NCBI GenBank assembly: GCA_003153655.1
Contig: PMAK01000149.1
Span: forward strand, 13,425-31,301
DNA from: Phycisphaerales bacterium
Lineage (GTDB): Bacteria > Planctomycetota > Phycisphaerae > Tepidisphaerales > Tepidisphaeraceae
Length of the DNA: 17,877 nucleotides
Reading direction: 5' to 3'
The notes beneath the pieces are model-generated. The model made no database searches. It saw only the letters and a program-made list of their open reading frames with translations, and had not been told where the DNA came from. This document shows positions 1-7,292 of this stretch, piece by piece. The position numbers were made by a program, and so were the translations under genes. Numbering within the stretch: position 1 is the stretch's first letter; each line of letters opens with the position of its first letter.

Positions 1-206
1 ACGAAATTGACGATGTAAACACCCCAGGAGAAATAATCGTTCATCGCGGTGGCGGCCAAGCCAATGCGAAGCTGGTGGATGTAAGCGACCAATGCCCAGG
101 CGACGACAAGTCCCAATCCGACCACGAGGAACTTGTGCGCGAAGCCCGGCGGCCCCAGCGTCGCAAGCATATCCCTTTCCACGTTGTGCGATTTGGCGTC
201 GCTCAT
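1..206 (-). CDS. NrfD/PsrC/HybB-type membrane quinol subunit, N-terminal part
   Basis: Only the first 68 codons are inside the window; the gene runs off the left edge. The start is the ATG at 206-204, preceded by an AAGGGG Shine-Dalgarno-like stretch that overlaps the end of the upstream gene. The protein begins with a short polar N-terminus, then one hydrophobic helix (roughly residues 26-42), then the sequence AMNDYFSWGVYIVNF. An (A/G)MNDY-SWG-YI-NF motif at this place is typical of NrfD-like integral membrane proteins, which pass electrons between quinol and a periplasmic iron-sulfur subunit. The gene lies 9 bases downstream of a Tat-exported four-cluster ferredoxin, the usual partner order (HybA-HybB, NrfC-NrfD, PsrB-PsrC). 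The catalytic subunit it serves is not visible, so hydrogenase, molybdoenzyme and other assignments stay open. Confidence 0.8.
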   Translation of the reverse strand, partial: MSDAKSHNVERDMLATLGPPGFAHKFLVVGLGLVVAWALVAYIHQLRIGLAATAMNDYFSWGVYIVNF

Positions 207-215
207 TGCAAAACC

Positions 216-1103
216 TTACCCCTTCATCGGCGAGCTTGGCGGGGCGTACATTCGATTGTTGGGTGGCAGATAATAGACTCGCGGCTTTGTGCCTAATTCC
301 TCCATGTCCCGGTACCCACTGCGATCCATCAGCAACTTTGACAGACGCAGCGTCTCGCCTTGTGCGTTGGTCACCGCGTCTTCGTTCTCATCGCCGTAAT
401 AAATTGCTCCCATCGGGCAGCCGCTGGTGCAGGCCGGGAGCATGCCCATCGCGGCCATATCGGGACAAAAGTCACATTTTTCGACGGTTCCGATTTTGCG
501 CGGATATCCGTATTCGGGCGAGTAACCTTTTTCCAAAGCCTCGGGCGGGTCTTGCGGCGAACCCCAGTTGAAACTGCGCGCGCCGTATGGACAGGCGGCC
601 ATGCAGAACCTGCACCCGATGCACCGGTCATTGTCGATCAGCACCACGCCGTCGGAACGCTTGAATGTCGCATCCACCGGGCAAACCTTGGTGCATGGCG
701 GGTTGTCGCAGTGATAGCACGGCTGCGGGAAGAAATACGGCGCTGTCTTCTCCGACTCCTGCATTCGCAAAACTTTGATCCATTGACGATCCGGGGGAAT
801 GAAGTGCATCTTGGAACACGCAGAGATGCACTTGCCGCATCCGTCACACTTGGCTAGATCGATCACCATGATCCAGCGGCGGCCGGGCACACCTTGGCGA
901 GCGGAATCTGGCGTTGTTGTTATGGCTGCTCCGGTGCGCGCGTCCACAACCTGATGGTCGTGGGTGAGCGCGGGAATAGCCGGTCCGAAGGGAGCGTCAC
1001 TATTAGCGACGGCGCGAGCACAACGGCAGGCAACTTCACCAGCGGCGGCGGCGCCTAGAACTGTCAGGCTGTGCCGCAGGAATTGTCTTCGATTGGTGTC
1101 CAT
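216..1103 (-). CDS. Tat-exported four-cluster [4Fe-4S] ferredoxin subunit (HybA/NrfC/DsrO type)
   Basis: The 295-residue protein starts at the ATG at 1103. An in-frame upstream start at 1166 exists, but the 1103 start puts a twin-arginine signal (NRRQFLRHS, Arg5-Arg6) followed by a hydrophobic Ala-rich stretch right at the N-terminus. Four clusters of four Cys can be read: 86/89/92/96, 129/132/137/141, 161/164/167/171 and 210/213/225/229. This is the layout of the electron-transfer subunit of periplasmic oxidoreductases that work with an NrfD membrane anchor, and an NrfD start follows 9 bases downstream. The leader holds one of the five shared composite promoters, so the gene can be transcribed separately from the GTPase operon upstream. 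The predicted mRNA leader is short, about 10 bases, and has no strong ribosome site. Function beyond electron transfer between a quinone-linked anchor and an unseen catalytic subunit cannot be read from this window. Confidence 0.88.
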   Translation of the reverse strand: MDTNRRQFLRHSLTVLGAAAAGEVACRCARAVANSDAPFGPAIPALTHDHQVVDARTGAAITTTPDSARQGVPGRRWIMVIDLAKCDGCGKCISACSKMHFIPPDRQWIKVLRMQESEKTAPYFFPQPCYHCDNPPCTKVCPVDATFKRSDGVVLIDNDRCIGCRFCMAACPYGARSFNWGSPQDPPEALEKGYSPEYGYPRKIGTVEKCDFCPDMAAMGMLPACTSGCPMGAIYYGDENEDAVTNAQGETLRLSKLLMDRSGYRDMEELGTKPRVYYLPPNNRMYAPPSSPMKG

Positions 1104-1119
1104 AGCTTCTATAAGGGGA

Positions 1120-1188
1120 AGTATCGGAATGTGGCGAAGATAAATGAATCGGGTGTTGCCCGTCAAATCTCATAGGGGAATTTGCTTA
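1120..1188 (-). promoter_or_regulatory. Composite promoter E, upstream of the Tat ferredoxin gene
   Basis: Read on the minus strand: a TCAG-like TAAG at 1188-1185, 8 bases, CCTATGA at 1176-1170, 19 bases, GATT at 1150-1147, 21 bases, GATACT at 1125-1120 as the -10. It matches the other four copies in spacing exactly and is the most diverged in the CCTACGC box. The -10 ends 16 bases before the ATG at 1103. Confidence 0.75.
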
Positions 1189-1193
1189 CAAAC

Positions 1194-1240
1194 GACCCCC
1201 GAAAGCCACGTGGGACGCGCGATTCCGGGGGTCGGCTTTC
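1194..1240 (-). other. Interleaved inverted repeats (possible pseudoknot or paired hairpins)
   Basis: Two perfect 7-base complementary pairs are interleaved: GACCCCC (1194-1200) pairs with GGGGGTC (1227-1233), and GAAAGCC (1201-1207) pairs with GGCTTTC (1234-1240). The order a-b-a'-b' permits an H-type pseudoknot or two mutually exclusive hairpins. It lies after the stop of the Cys-rich gene and just upstream of promoter E, so an RNA 3' end for the GTPase operon is one possible role. There is no clear T tract. Confidence 0.45.
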
Positions 1241-1271
1241 CAGATATTTCTCAGCACAAACCGCGGCCAGT

Positions 1272-1742
1272 TCATTGGACATCACCTTGCTCCCCAACGC
1301 GATTGGGGTCTTCCACGGCGAGTTTAGAATGGTGCTCACAATCGCTCTTCGGCGTATGGACACACAGCTGTCCGAGTGCAAAAGATCGCCGAGCACAATC
1401 GTGCTCAGGGGTTGTGATTGCCGGCACATCAAGAAGCGCGACAATCCGCTCCAGAATCGCCAGTGCTTCATGGGCATAATCCAGGAAGGGGCTGGGCATT
1501 GCCGTGGGATCGCCCCTGGAAATGTCTGCCGACGATTCACAAAGCAGCTTGAGGACAAACTCCTCGTATCCAGCCGGCGGCTTGGCGCGATACCGCTCAA
1601 GAAACCGCGCCAACCGTGGCAATTGAACGAACAGCGCGCAATCGGTTTCGCACGAGTGCGGAGCGAGTAGTTGCAAGGAGTCGGCAACTGTCGGAACGGG
1701 GCAACACTGCGAGCAAATCTGCCCTCGCAATGCCATCTTCAT
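1272..1742 (-). CDS. Cys-rich small protein, CxxC-x17-CxxxC family, copy 1
   Basis: I do not recognise a named family. The 156-residue protein from the ATG at 1742 has Cys10-x2-Cys13, then 17 residues, then Cys31-x3-Cys35, followed by LFVQLPRL. The same spacing and the LFxQLPxL segment occur in the 106-residue protein at 7749-8069, and both have a similar C-terminal helix (EALAILERIVALL here, KALRVLENLF there). The C-terminus adds three more Cys. Four Cys in this order could hold a zinc ion or an Fe-S cluster. An AAGGAAG sequence lies about 13-16 bases upstream. An ATG at 1736 is an alternative start. The gene follows the second HypB-like GTPase after 55 bases, so a metal- or cluster-linked role with the GTPases is a reasonable inference. 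Confidence 0.7.
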   Translation of the reverse strand: MKMALRGQICSQCCPVPTVADSLQLLAPHSCETDCALFVQLPRLARFLERYRAKPPAGYEEFVLKLLCESSADISRGDPTAMPSPFLDYAHEALAILERIVALLDVPAITTPEHDCARRSFALGQLCVHTPKSDCEHHSKLAVEDPNRVGEQGDVQ

Positions 1743-1781
1743 CCATCCGATTGAAGTTCTTCCTTGCACTGTGATCACCCT

Positions 1782-1796
1782 GGCGCCTGAAGCGCC
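1782..1796 (-). terminator. Short GC-rich stem-loop after the second HypB-like gene
   Basis: GGCGC and GCGCC form a 5-base-pair stem with a 5-base loop directly after the stop codon at 1800-1798. There is no T tract, so it may be an RNA-stabilising or attenuating hairpin and not a true terminator. Confidence 0.35.
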
Positions 1797-1797
1797 G

Positions 1798-2541
1798 TTA
1801 TCCGAAGAATGTATTTCCCGAGGATTGTTCCGGGTCAATCGGCACATCACGCCATTTCTTGGCCGTGCGTGTTTTGTCGAGCCATTCCAACCAACAGTGC
1901 ATGCCCGACCCCGTGACTGCGGAGAGCTCGATGATCTGCGCTTCGGGGGCGATGGCTTGAGCATCGTTGCGGAAAATGTGCTCGTTGAACTTCACTAAAT
2001 GCCGAACGTCGATCTTAGTTAACAAAATGACCGAAGCGCTCTCGAGCAGCGTGTGATACTCCAATGCTTTATCGTCGCCGCCGCTTACGGCCAACACAGC
2101 CGCGGTGGCGTCCTGGCCCACATCCTTGAGGGGCGCCATACCGCCGCATCCTTCGATCAAAATGAAATCAAAGTCCTCCAGACGAAGCTGGGAAATGATC
2201 CGCCAGATCGCGGCAGGATCGGGGACAGCGGAATCGAGATGCGCAACAAATCCGCATCGGTTCTGAAGCCGTTCCGCCTCCCGGACAGACGCCGGGTCCA
2301 CCGCAATCACGGCGACTCGCCGGGGCGCGGGATATCCCTTTAAGGTTGCTTCGATCAACTCCGTTTTCCCGGATCCTGGCGGGCCAATGATTCGTAACGC
2401 CAAGACTCCGGCGCGCGCCAGTGCCGCGCGAATCAGCGCCTCCGACGGGCTCCGCCCCGTGTTCCTCTGAGCTTCGCCCAATGTTCTATGGCCGTCGCTT
2501 TCAACTGAATCGACGGAATGTCCGGACGTTTTGTTTGTCAT
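1798..2541 (-). CDS. HypB-like G3E GTPase, copy 2, metal-binding residues missing
   Basis: The 247-residue protein has a Walker A motif GPPGSGKT (residues 53-60), a DPAS segment after the second strand, LIEGCGG in the Walker B / switch region, GGDDKALEY, and TKID as the guanine-specificity motif. The GGDDK and TK-D segments and the overall order match HypB, the GTPase that delivers nickel to NiFe hydrogenase. In HypB the metal site is a Cys-His dyad plus a Cys before Pro in the GNLVCP segment. Here those places read HLDSAVPDP and MAPLKD, so no such site exists. The Met at 2541 is chosen because ATGA overlaps the stop of the upstream paralogue, a sign of translational coupling. The HypB relationship is well supported. 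Hydrogenase maturation as the actual role is doubtful. Confidence 0.82.
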   Translation of the reverse strand: MTNKTSGHSVDSVESDGHRTLGEAQRNTGRSPSEALIRAALARAGVLALRIIGPPGSGKTELIEATLKGYPAPRRVAVIAVDPASVREAERLQNRCGFVAHLDSAVPDPAAIWRIISQLRLEDFDFILIEGCGGMAPLKDVGQDATAAVLAVSGGDDKALEYHTLLESASVILLTKIDVRHLVKFNEHIFRNDAQAIAPEAQIIELSAVTGSGMHCWLEWLDKTRTAKKWRDVPIDPEQSSGNTFFG

Positions 2542-3260
2542 GGCATATCTCCCAAAGATTTTGCTCGGTCGTCCCAACTCACGAATGGAACAAACATTTC
2601 CCCATTCCCGCGCTTCTGAATTTCCCGAAACACGTGCGACTCAACCCAACTCACCCAAGCCTTGATTCCTTGATTGGATTGCGCGCATGCATCAATGATA
2701 TTCAGCCTCGGTTTCAACCGCTCAACATCTTGGCGAAAGACTTGAATATCGAAGGTGACGTAGGGAAGCAGATCGGTCTTGGTAAGAAGAACCAAGTCAG
2801 ATCCGGCGACAAGGAACGGATATTCCGTCGCTTTGTCGTCGCCTCCGGCTACGCTGAAAACGCTTACTCTCAGGTGATGCCCCAGATCGAATTCGACCGG
2901 GCTCAGTGCATTGCCATCGGCTTCTATGATCAGGAGGTCAAGATGCTGTAGGTCTAATCGGTCGAGCGACTGGCGTATATGAACGGCTGTCAGATTGTCA
3001 GTAATCAGCGGCACGGCCTGATATCCATGCCGGGTGATGCGCGAAACCTGCCGTTCAGCGGCGAGGTTTCCGACAATCACAGCGACGCGCACCTTGGGAT
3101 CGAGACGCGTAAGCAATGCCTCAATCGCCGACGTTTTCCCGGAGCCAGCCGGCCCAACCACGCTGATTACCGTCAAGCCGACCGCGTCGAAATCCTTGCG
3201 ATTGGCCTGCGCACTCTCGCTGTTCAATCTGAATCGATCTGCGAGTGATGAAGATTTCAT
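2538..3260 (-). CDS. HypB-like G3E GTPase, copy 1, metal-binding residues missing
   Basis: The 240-residue protein starts at the ATG at 3260, preceded by AGGTGG at 5-base spacing and 23 bases after the stop of the small membrane gene. In-frame starts further upstream would overlap that gene. HypB features are clear: an ANRKDF N-terminal helix, Walker A GPAGSGKT (36-43), the GNLAAERQ segment, LIIEADGNALSPVEFDLG, AGGDDKATEYP, then TKTDLLPYVTFD. Canonical HypB has a Cys-His pair in the TGxxCHL segment and a Cys in GNLVCP. Here these read TDNLTAVHI and GNALSP, so the nickel/zinc ligands are lost while the GTPase core is kept. It is a paralogue of the next gene. A heteromeric GTPase pair acting on another cofactor or target is possible, but this is inference. 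Confidence 0.85.
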   Translation of the reverse strand: MKSSSLADRFRLNSESAQANRKDFDAVGLTVISVVGPAGSGKTSAIEALLTRLDPKVRVAVIVGNLAAERQVSRITRHGYQAVPLITDNLTAVHIRQSLDRLDLQHLDLLIIEADGNALSPVEFDLGHHLRVSVFSVAGGDDKATEYPFLVAGSDLVLLTKTDLLPYVTFDIQVFRQDVERLKPRLNIIDACAQSNQGIKAWVSWVESHVFREIQKRGNGEMFVPFVSWDDRAKSLGDMP

Positions 3261-3283
3261 AATGCCACCTACACCTTCGCTGT

Positions 3284-3676
3284 TTACGTCGCCCATGGCT
3301 TGCTCGCGGACGCATTCTCTCCCAGCGACGCACGCCATGTACGCAACGACGCAAGATCGTTCCACAAAATGAGTCCGACGATCGTGAATGAGGAGAGCGA
3401 CAACAATGGCAATAAAAGTTCGGGCTTTGCCGCGACAAGCGTCAAGCCGCCCATGAGGACCGCGATTCCAATTTCTTCACGGACGAACCCGCCGAGGTGA
3501 AACTGCGGTTGTATTCTTGATTGAGTATGAACGACCATTGTCGGACGCACAATTGGCCGGCGAGTTCCGGTCCGATGAAGCCCTCGGCTTCGTGGCGGGA
3601 CCGAAACATGGTGCGCGAATCGATTGTCTCGCCGCGCAATGTTGGCCATGCTGAAGCTTTTCGTTGTCGTGCGCAT
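3284..3676 (-). CDS. Small two-helix membrane protein of unknown function
   Basis: I do not recognise this 130-residue product. The start at 3676 is set by AGGAGG at 7-base spacing, 20 bases after the PEPCK stop; an ATG 6 bases further up would be too close to the ribosome site. The N-terminal 65 residues are Arg-, Thr- and Pro-rich. The C-terminal half has two hydrophobic segments (IGIAVLMGGLTLVAA and LLLPLLSLSSFTIVGLILW). The C-terminal half is convincing. The N-terminal half has weak GC bias at third codon positions, while a neighbouring frame over about 3500-3640 has stronger bias. A frameshift pair in the gene or assembly is therefore possible. It sits between PEPCK and the HypB-like genes in the same apparent operon. 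Confidence 0.5.
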   Translation of the reverse strand: MRTTTKSFSMANIARRDNRFAHHVSVPPRSRGLHRTGTRRPIVRPTMVVHTQSRIQPQFHLGGFVREEIGIAVLMGGLTLVAAKPELLLPLLSLSSFTIVGLILWNDLASLRTWRASLGENASASKPWAT

Positions 3677-3696
3677 GTGCATGCCTCCTGACGTTC

Positions 3697-5496
3697 TCAC
3701 AGCCGACTGATGAGCAGCTCGCGCTGGAAGATCATTTCCTTTGGTAGATCGCCGGCCAACTTGAGGAATAACTCTTCTTGGCCAGCGATCTCGGCTTTGA
3801 AGGCCTCCAGATCAACTTTTTGCATTTCATCGAAGTCGGCGTCGACGATGTTCAAGCCGTTGAGATCAATGTCCTGCCTGCGCGGCATCCATCCGAGCGG
3901 AGTTTCGACTGCATAGGCACGCCCGTGACAACGATCGATGATCCACTTGATGACTCGGATGTTTTCACCGTAGCCGGGCCAGATGTATTGGCCCTTATCG
4001 TTCTTGCGGAACCAATTGACATGAAAGATGCGCGGACAATCAGACATCTTCTTGCGCATCCGAAACCAGTGAACGAGATAGTCGCGAATGTTGTAGCCAA
4101 TGAACGGAAGCATCGCCATCGGATCGCGGCGGACCACGCCGACCTGGCCGGTGGCGGCAGCTGTGGTTTCGCTGCCAACGGTCGCCCCGACGTAAACGCC
4201 ATGCATCCAGTTAAATGCCTGGAAAACGAGTGGGACAGTTTTGGCGCGGCGGCCGCCGAAGATGATCGCTGAGATTTCGACTCCATTTGGATCATCGGCC
4301 GATGCATCAAGCGCGGGGTTGTTAATCATCGGAGCCGTAAAGCGGCTGTTGGGCTGGGCGGCCTTGGTTCCGCTCTTGGGCGTCCAGGGCTTTCCGGTCC
4401 AGTCGACGCATTCAGCCGGTGGTTCAGCGGTCTTTCCTTCCCACCAGACATCCCCGTCGGGCAATAGCGCCACATTAGTGAAAATCGTATCGTGCGACAT
4501 GCACGCTATGGCGTTAGGATTGGTCTGCTCGTTCGTGCCGGGGACGACCCCGAAATAACCCGCCTCGGGATTAATGGCGCGGAGGCGCCCGGTCTTCTCG
4601 TCAACCCACATCCAGGCGATGTCATCGCCAACCGTTGTGACTTTCCAGCCGGCCTGCCGATAGATCGGGGGAGGAATCAGCATGGCGAAGTTTGTCTTGC
4701 CGCAGGCGCTGGGGAATGCAGCGGCGACATACGTCTTCTCGCCGGCGAAGCTCACGCCGCTGATCAGCATGTGCTCCGCCATCCAGCCCTGTTGTTGACC
4801 CAGGAAGCTGGCGATCCTCAGAGCCAGGCATTTCTTGCCCCATAGAGCGTTGCCGCCGTAACCACTGCCAAAGCTCCAAATCGTATTGTCCAGCGGAAAA
4901 TGGCAGATGTATCGGCGATCAGGATTGCAATCGCCGACGCTGTGGAGACAACGGGTGAATTCTTCGCTATCGCCCAACTGCTTCCAGACGATGTGCCCAA
5001 CGCGGGTCATGATTTCCATGTTGACGGCGACGTAGAGCGAATCGGTCAACTGGATGCCGACCTTGGCAAGCGGAGAACCGATCGGTCCCATCACAAATGG
5101 AATGACATACATGGTGCGGCCTTTCATGCAGCCGCGGAAAAGTGTCTTCAGCTTTGAATAAGCCGCCTTTGGCTCCATCCAGTTGTTTGTCGGTCCGGCC
5201 ATATCCTGGCTGGGTGTGCAGATGAATGTGCATTGCTCCGTACGGGCGACGTCGTTTGGGTTGCTTCGATGTAGATAACATCCGGGACGTTTTTCCTGGT
5301 TTAGCCGAATAAAGACGCCGGTGCGAACGCCTTCGTCGGTCAGTTGCTTCCGTTCTTCGGCACTGCCGGTGCAAACGTGAACTAGATTGGGTTGGCATAG
5401 CTCGATGCATTCGTTGATCCACTGTTGCACCGTTGTCGTCTCCGCTGGTTTACGAGCGTTTGTTTCTCGAATTGGGGGCTTCATAGTCGTGGTCAT
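3697..5496 (-). CDS. pckG: Phosphoenolpyruvate carboxykinase (GTP)
   Basis: This enzyme converts oxaloacetate and GTP to phosphoenolpyruvate, GDP and CO2 (reversible) in the cytosol, linking the TCA cycle to gluconeogenesis. The 599-residue length is normal for the GTP class. Signature segments are present: FPSACGKTN (261-269), which carries the active-site Cys265 and the P-loop Lys267, VGDDIAW (289-295), and [14 protein letters not shown] (308-321). The ATG at 5496 has AAGGA at 8-base spacing. It is the first gene of the minus-strand cluster running through the small membrane protein, the two HypB-like GTPases and the Cys-rich protein, with gaps of 20, 23, -4 and 55 bases. None of the five composite promoters precedes it. 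Together with the PpsR-type regulator at 6120-6995 it places PEP/pyruvate control in this locus. Confidence 0.97.
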   Translation of the reverse strand: MTTTMKPPIRETNARKPAETTTVQQWINECIELCQPNLVHVCTGSAEERKQLTDEGVRTGVFIRLNQEKRPGCYLHRSNPNDVARTEQCTFICTPSQDMAGPTNNWMEPKAAYSKLKTLFRGCMKGRTMYVIPFVMGPIGSPLAKVGIQLTDSLYVAVNMEIMTRVGHIVWKQLGDSEEFTRCLHSVGDCNPDRRYICHFPLDNTIWSFGSGYGGNALWGKKCLALRIASFLGQQQGWMAEHMLISGVSFAGEKTYVAAAFPSACGKTNFAMLIPPPIYRQAGWKVTTVGDDIAWMWVDEKTGRLRAINPEAGYFGVVPGTNEQTNPNAIACMSHDTIFTNVALLPDGDVWWEGKTAEPPAECVDWTGKPWTPKSGTKAAQPNSRFTAPMINNPALDASADDPNGVEISAIIFGGRRAKTVPLVFQAFNWMHGVYVGATVGSETTAAATGQVGVVRRDPMAMLPFIGYNIRDYLVHWFRMRKKMSDCPRIFHVNWFRKNDKGQYIWPGYGENIRVIKWIIDRCHGRAYAVETPLGWMPRRQDIDLNGLNIVDADFDEMQKVDLEAFKAEIAGQEELFLKLAGDLPKEMIFQRELLISRL

Positions 5497-5554
5497 GGCT
5501 TATTCCTTATGTTGTTCCAAAGCTGATAAGATGACGACCGGAAGGAGCGTGGGC

Positions 5555-6082
5555 ATGCCCCCGTCCGATTGGGCCAAAATCATCAGTGTGTCGGTCGTTC
5601 CAGTGGTCATCATTTCTGCTTGCGGGCTACTATGCCTCGCGTTTTACAATCGTTTGGCGGCGATCGTGTCTCGGCTCCGAGGTTTTCAGCGAGAGCGCCT
5701 GCATGAGCAGGAGCTCTTGCAAGGCGCCGGTCTCGATAGAGGCGAAGAACACTCGCGCCGGCGACGGCTGCTCGAACATCTGGAAATACAAAGTGCGCGG
5801 GTTGTACGACGCGCCAAACTAATTCGGCTGACTCTGTTGTTTCTGCTTCTGACAATCTCCTTAATGATCGGATGTTGCATGATGCTGGGCTTGTCGGTGC
5901 TTGCCCCGCGTGCAATATTCATCGCTGTTATGCTGCTCACCATCGGTTTGCTGAATATGCTAGCGGGCATGATTGCAGCGATGCTTGAATTAAAGGCGGC
6001 ACTCCAGCCGGCGGAGTTGGAGAGCCGCTTCGTGTCAGATATGTTGCAGCAGGAGGAGCATCGCCCGGGCGACACCACGTAA
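5555..6082 (+). CDS. DUF2721-type integral membrane protein
   Basis: The 175-residue protein starts at the ATG at 5555, with GGAAGGAG seven bases upstream; the in-frame ATG at 5531 has no such site. It has one N-terminal membrane helix (about residues 11-30), a charged, Arg- and Glu-rich middle with NRLAAIVSRLRGFQRE, a second Arg-rich stretch RVVRRAKLIR, then two further hydrophobic helices and a C-terminal ELKAALQPAELE segment. This helix / NRLxRI-x-R / RRxxL-I-R / helix pair layout matches DUF2721 (Pfam PF11026) as I remember it. No biochemical function is established for that family. It is divergent from PEPCK with 58 bases between the starts and convergent with the PpsR-type gene, so it appears to be a single-gene unit. 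Confidence 0.7.
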   Translation: MPPSDWAKIISVSVVPVVIISACGLLCLAFYNRLAAIVSRLRGFQRERLHEQELLQGAGLDRGEEHSRRRRLLEHLEIQSARVVRRAKLIRLTLLFLLLTISLMIGCCMMLGLSVLAPRAIFIAVMLLTIGLLNMLAGMIAAMLELKAALQPAELESRFVSDMLQQEEHRPGDTT

Positions 6083-6119
6083 TCCTGTCTGTCCGCCGAC
6101 ATTGTCTGACTGTTGTGTT

Positions 6120-6995
6120 TCATGACATTCGCTCCTCACGGCAGGGAGAGGGCTGGCTGAGGGCGAGCAGATCGAGAATGCGTGCGGCCGTCTCTTCGAT
6201 CGCCTGATCCGTCACTTCGAGAATGGGCATGTGCAGCCTGGCAAAGAGCCGACGGCTCCATTCCACTTCTTCCTGAACGCGGCGCGGATCGTTGTAACTC
6301 GTCTGGGTCATGTGCCATCCGGTCTGTCTGCGTGTGCGGATTTCGGCGAGTTGGCGCGGATCAATAATCAGGCCGACAGCTTTGCCGGGCGGCAGATCCA
6401 GCAGCGGGCGAGGCGGCTCGACCTGCATGGCCAGCGAGACGTTGGCGACGCGATAACCGAGCATGGCGAGATAGATGCTGGTCGGGGTCTTGCCCGTACG
6501 GGACACGCCCGCCAGAACGATGTCCGCACTGGCGAGCGTGTCCAGGCCGAGCCCGTCGTCGTGCTCAAGCGTGAAGGACATCGCGTTGATTCGGCCGCAG
6601 TAGGCATTATCGACGCGATGCAGACGACGGGGGTCGCGTAGTGGTTCGACGCGGGCGGCTTTGGCGAGGAATTCCATTGTCGAGCCGGTGAGATCGCAGC
6701 AGGCGACATCGAGACGCCGGCATCTCGCCGTGATTTCGTTCTTCAGTTCGGGAGACACAACCGCGTGCAGCACGATTCCCGGACGGGACGAAATGACGTC
6801 GAAGGCCTTTTCCAGACGCCGCAGCTCGTTGACGAACGGTTTCATCTGGGTGGCGAACGTCCCATCCGGGAATTGCGTTACGTAGGTCGCGAGCATGTGC
6901 CGGGCGAGGTTTCCGGTGGAATCGGACAGCACGTACAGGGGGATCTCTCCGGTCGCGGCAGTCTTCGGAGTTTTTTTTGCGTGCTGTGTCATCAT
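6120..6995 (-). CDS. ppsR: Pyruvate,phosphate dikinase / PEP synthase regulatory protein
   Basis: This family (PF03618) is a bifunctional ADP-dependent kinase and Pi-dependent pyrophosphorylase. It switches PEP synthase or pyruvate phosphate dikinase off and on by threonine phosphorylation. The 291-residue protein has the N-terminal YVLSDSTGNL motif (21-30), an EHDDG segment (144-148), the P-loop GVSRTGKT (163-170) and TPTSIYLA. A GTG start at 7025 is in frame, but it would fall right at the predicted transcription start of promoter A, so the ATG at 6995 is preferred; the ATG at 6992 is also possible. Its target enzyme is not in the window. The reactivation reaction releases pyrophosphate, as does pyruvate phosphate dikinase run toward pyruvate's phosphorylation partner reactions, which may relate to the co-controlled pyrophosphatase at 14949-17522. 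Confidence 0.92.
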   Translation of the reverse strand: MMTQHAKKTPKTAATGEIPLYVLSDSTGNLARHMLATYVTQFPDGTFATQMKPFVNELRRLEKAFDVISSRPGIVLHAVVSPELKNEITARCRRLDVACCDLTGSTMEFLAKAARVEPLRDPRRLHRVDNAYCGRINAMSFTLEHDDGLGLDTLASADIVLAGVSRTGKTPTSIYLAMLGYRVANVSLAMQVEPPRPLLDLPPGKAVGLIIDPRQLAEIRTRRQTGWHMTQTSYNDPRRVQEEVEWSRRLFARLHMPILEVTDQAIEETAARILDLLALSQPSPCREERMS

Positions 6996-7032
6996 AAATC
7001 TCGCTGCTTCGCCAGCAGCCTCCACTACCGAA

Positions 7033-7104
7033 ATTATCGAACCGATTGGCTCGGTTGAAAATCAGAGCTTGCCCGGCTTTAGGCGTAGGTGAATTTACCG
7101 CTGC
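7033..7104 (-). promoter_or_regulatory. Composite promoter A, upstream of ppsR
   Basis: On the minus strand: CCTACGC at 7089-7083, 19 bases, GATT at 7063-7060, 21 bases, GATAAT at 7038-7033 as the -10. The upstream CAG lies three bases further out than in the other copies. Over about 38 bases it is nearly identical to promoter B, including GGGCAAGCTC between the two boxes. Confidence 0.85.
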
Positions 7105-7108
7105 CTTA

Positions 7109-7125
7109 GGGAGCCGGACGCTCCT
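7109..7125 (-). terminator. Weak stem-loop after the 42-residue membrane peptide gene
   Basis: GGAGC and GCTCC pair across a 5-base loop (7110-7124), 16 bases after the stop of the small gene and just upstream of promoter A. No T tract follows, so termination is only a suggestion. Confidence 0.3.
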
Positions 7126-7140
7126 GTTGCCTGGCGGATA

Positions 7141-7269
7141 TCACATGCGCCGAATTTGAAGCTCCCGGCGCAGTGGCGGCACCGCCCAGAAACCGAAACC
7201 AACGATCGCCGCAAACGCAATCACTCCAGCAATAGCTCTGAACATTTGAACCACCGTGGTTGTGGGCAT
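7141..7269 (-). CDS. 42-residue single-helix membrane peptide
   Basis: This gene is short enough to be missed by standard gene calling. It runs from the ATG at 7269 to a TGA at 7143-7141 and encodes MPTTTVVQMFRAI, a hydrophobic helix AGVIAFAAIVGFGFWAV, and a basic tail PPLRRELQIRRM. A short polar N-terminus, one clean helix and a positively charged C-terminal tail suggest a small inner-membrane peptide. The ribosome site is weak (GGGA). Strong support comes from composite promoter B, whose predicted transcription start lies about 17 bases before the ATG. The gene sits alone between promoters A and B. No function can be assigned; regulation together with the other composite-promoter genes suggests a role in the same response. 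Confidence 0.6.
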   Translation of the reverse strand: MPTTTVVQMFRAIAGVIAFAAIVGFGFWAVPPLRRELQIRRM

Positions 7270-7292
7270 TCGGTCCCGTTACTCTGCTAGTA

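Noticed and set aside
360..857. Plus-strand open frame of 165 codons
   Set aside because: Antisense to the four-cluster ferredoxin, whose Cys motifs fill the same bases.
1163..1687. Minus-strand open frame of 174 codons overlapping the Cys-rich gene
   Set aside because: It is out of frame with the Cys motif shared with the 7749-8069 paralogue and would run into promoter E.
2756..2770. GTAGG sequence resembling the composite promoter core
   Set aside because: It lies inside the HypB-like coding sequence without the GATT and -10 boxes at the fixed spacing; similar lone hits at about 6882, 10700, 14879 and 16602 were rejected for the same reason.
5387..5554. Upstream extension of the DUF2721 gene into the pckG 5' end
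   Set aside because: The clear GGAAGGAG site and family alignment support the ATG at 5555; the extension overlaps pckG coding sequence.
6996..7025. GTG start for ppsR at 7025
   Set aside because: It falls at the predicted transcription start of promoter A and has no ribosome site; the family motif begins well after the ATG at 6995.
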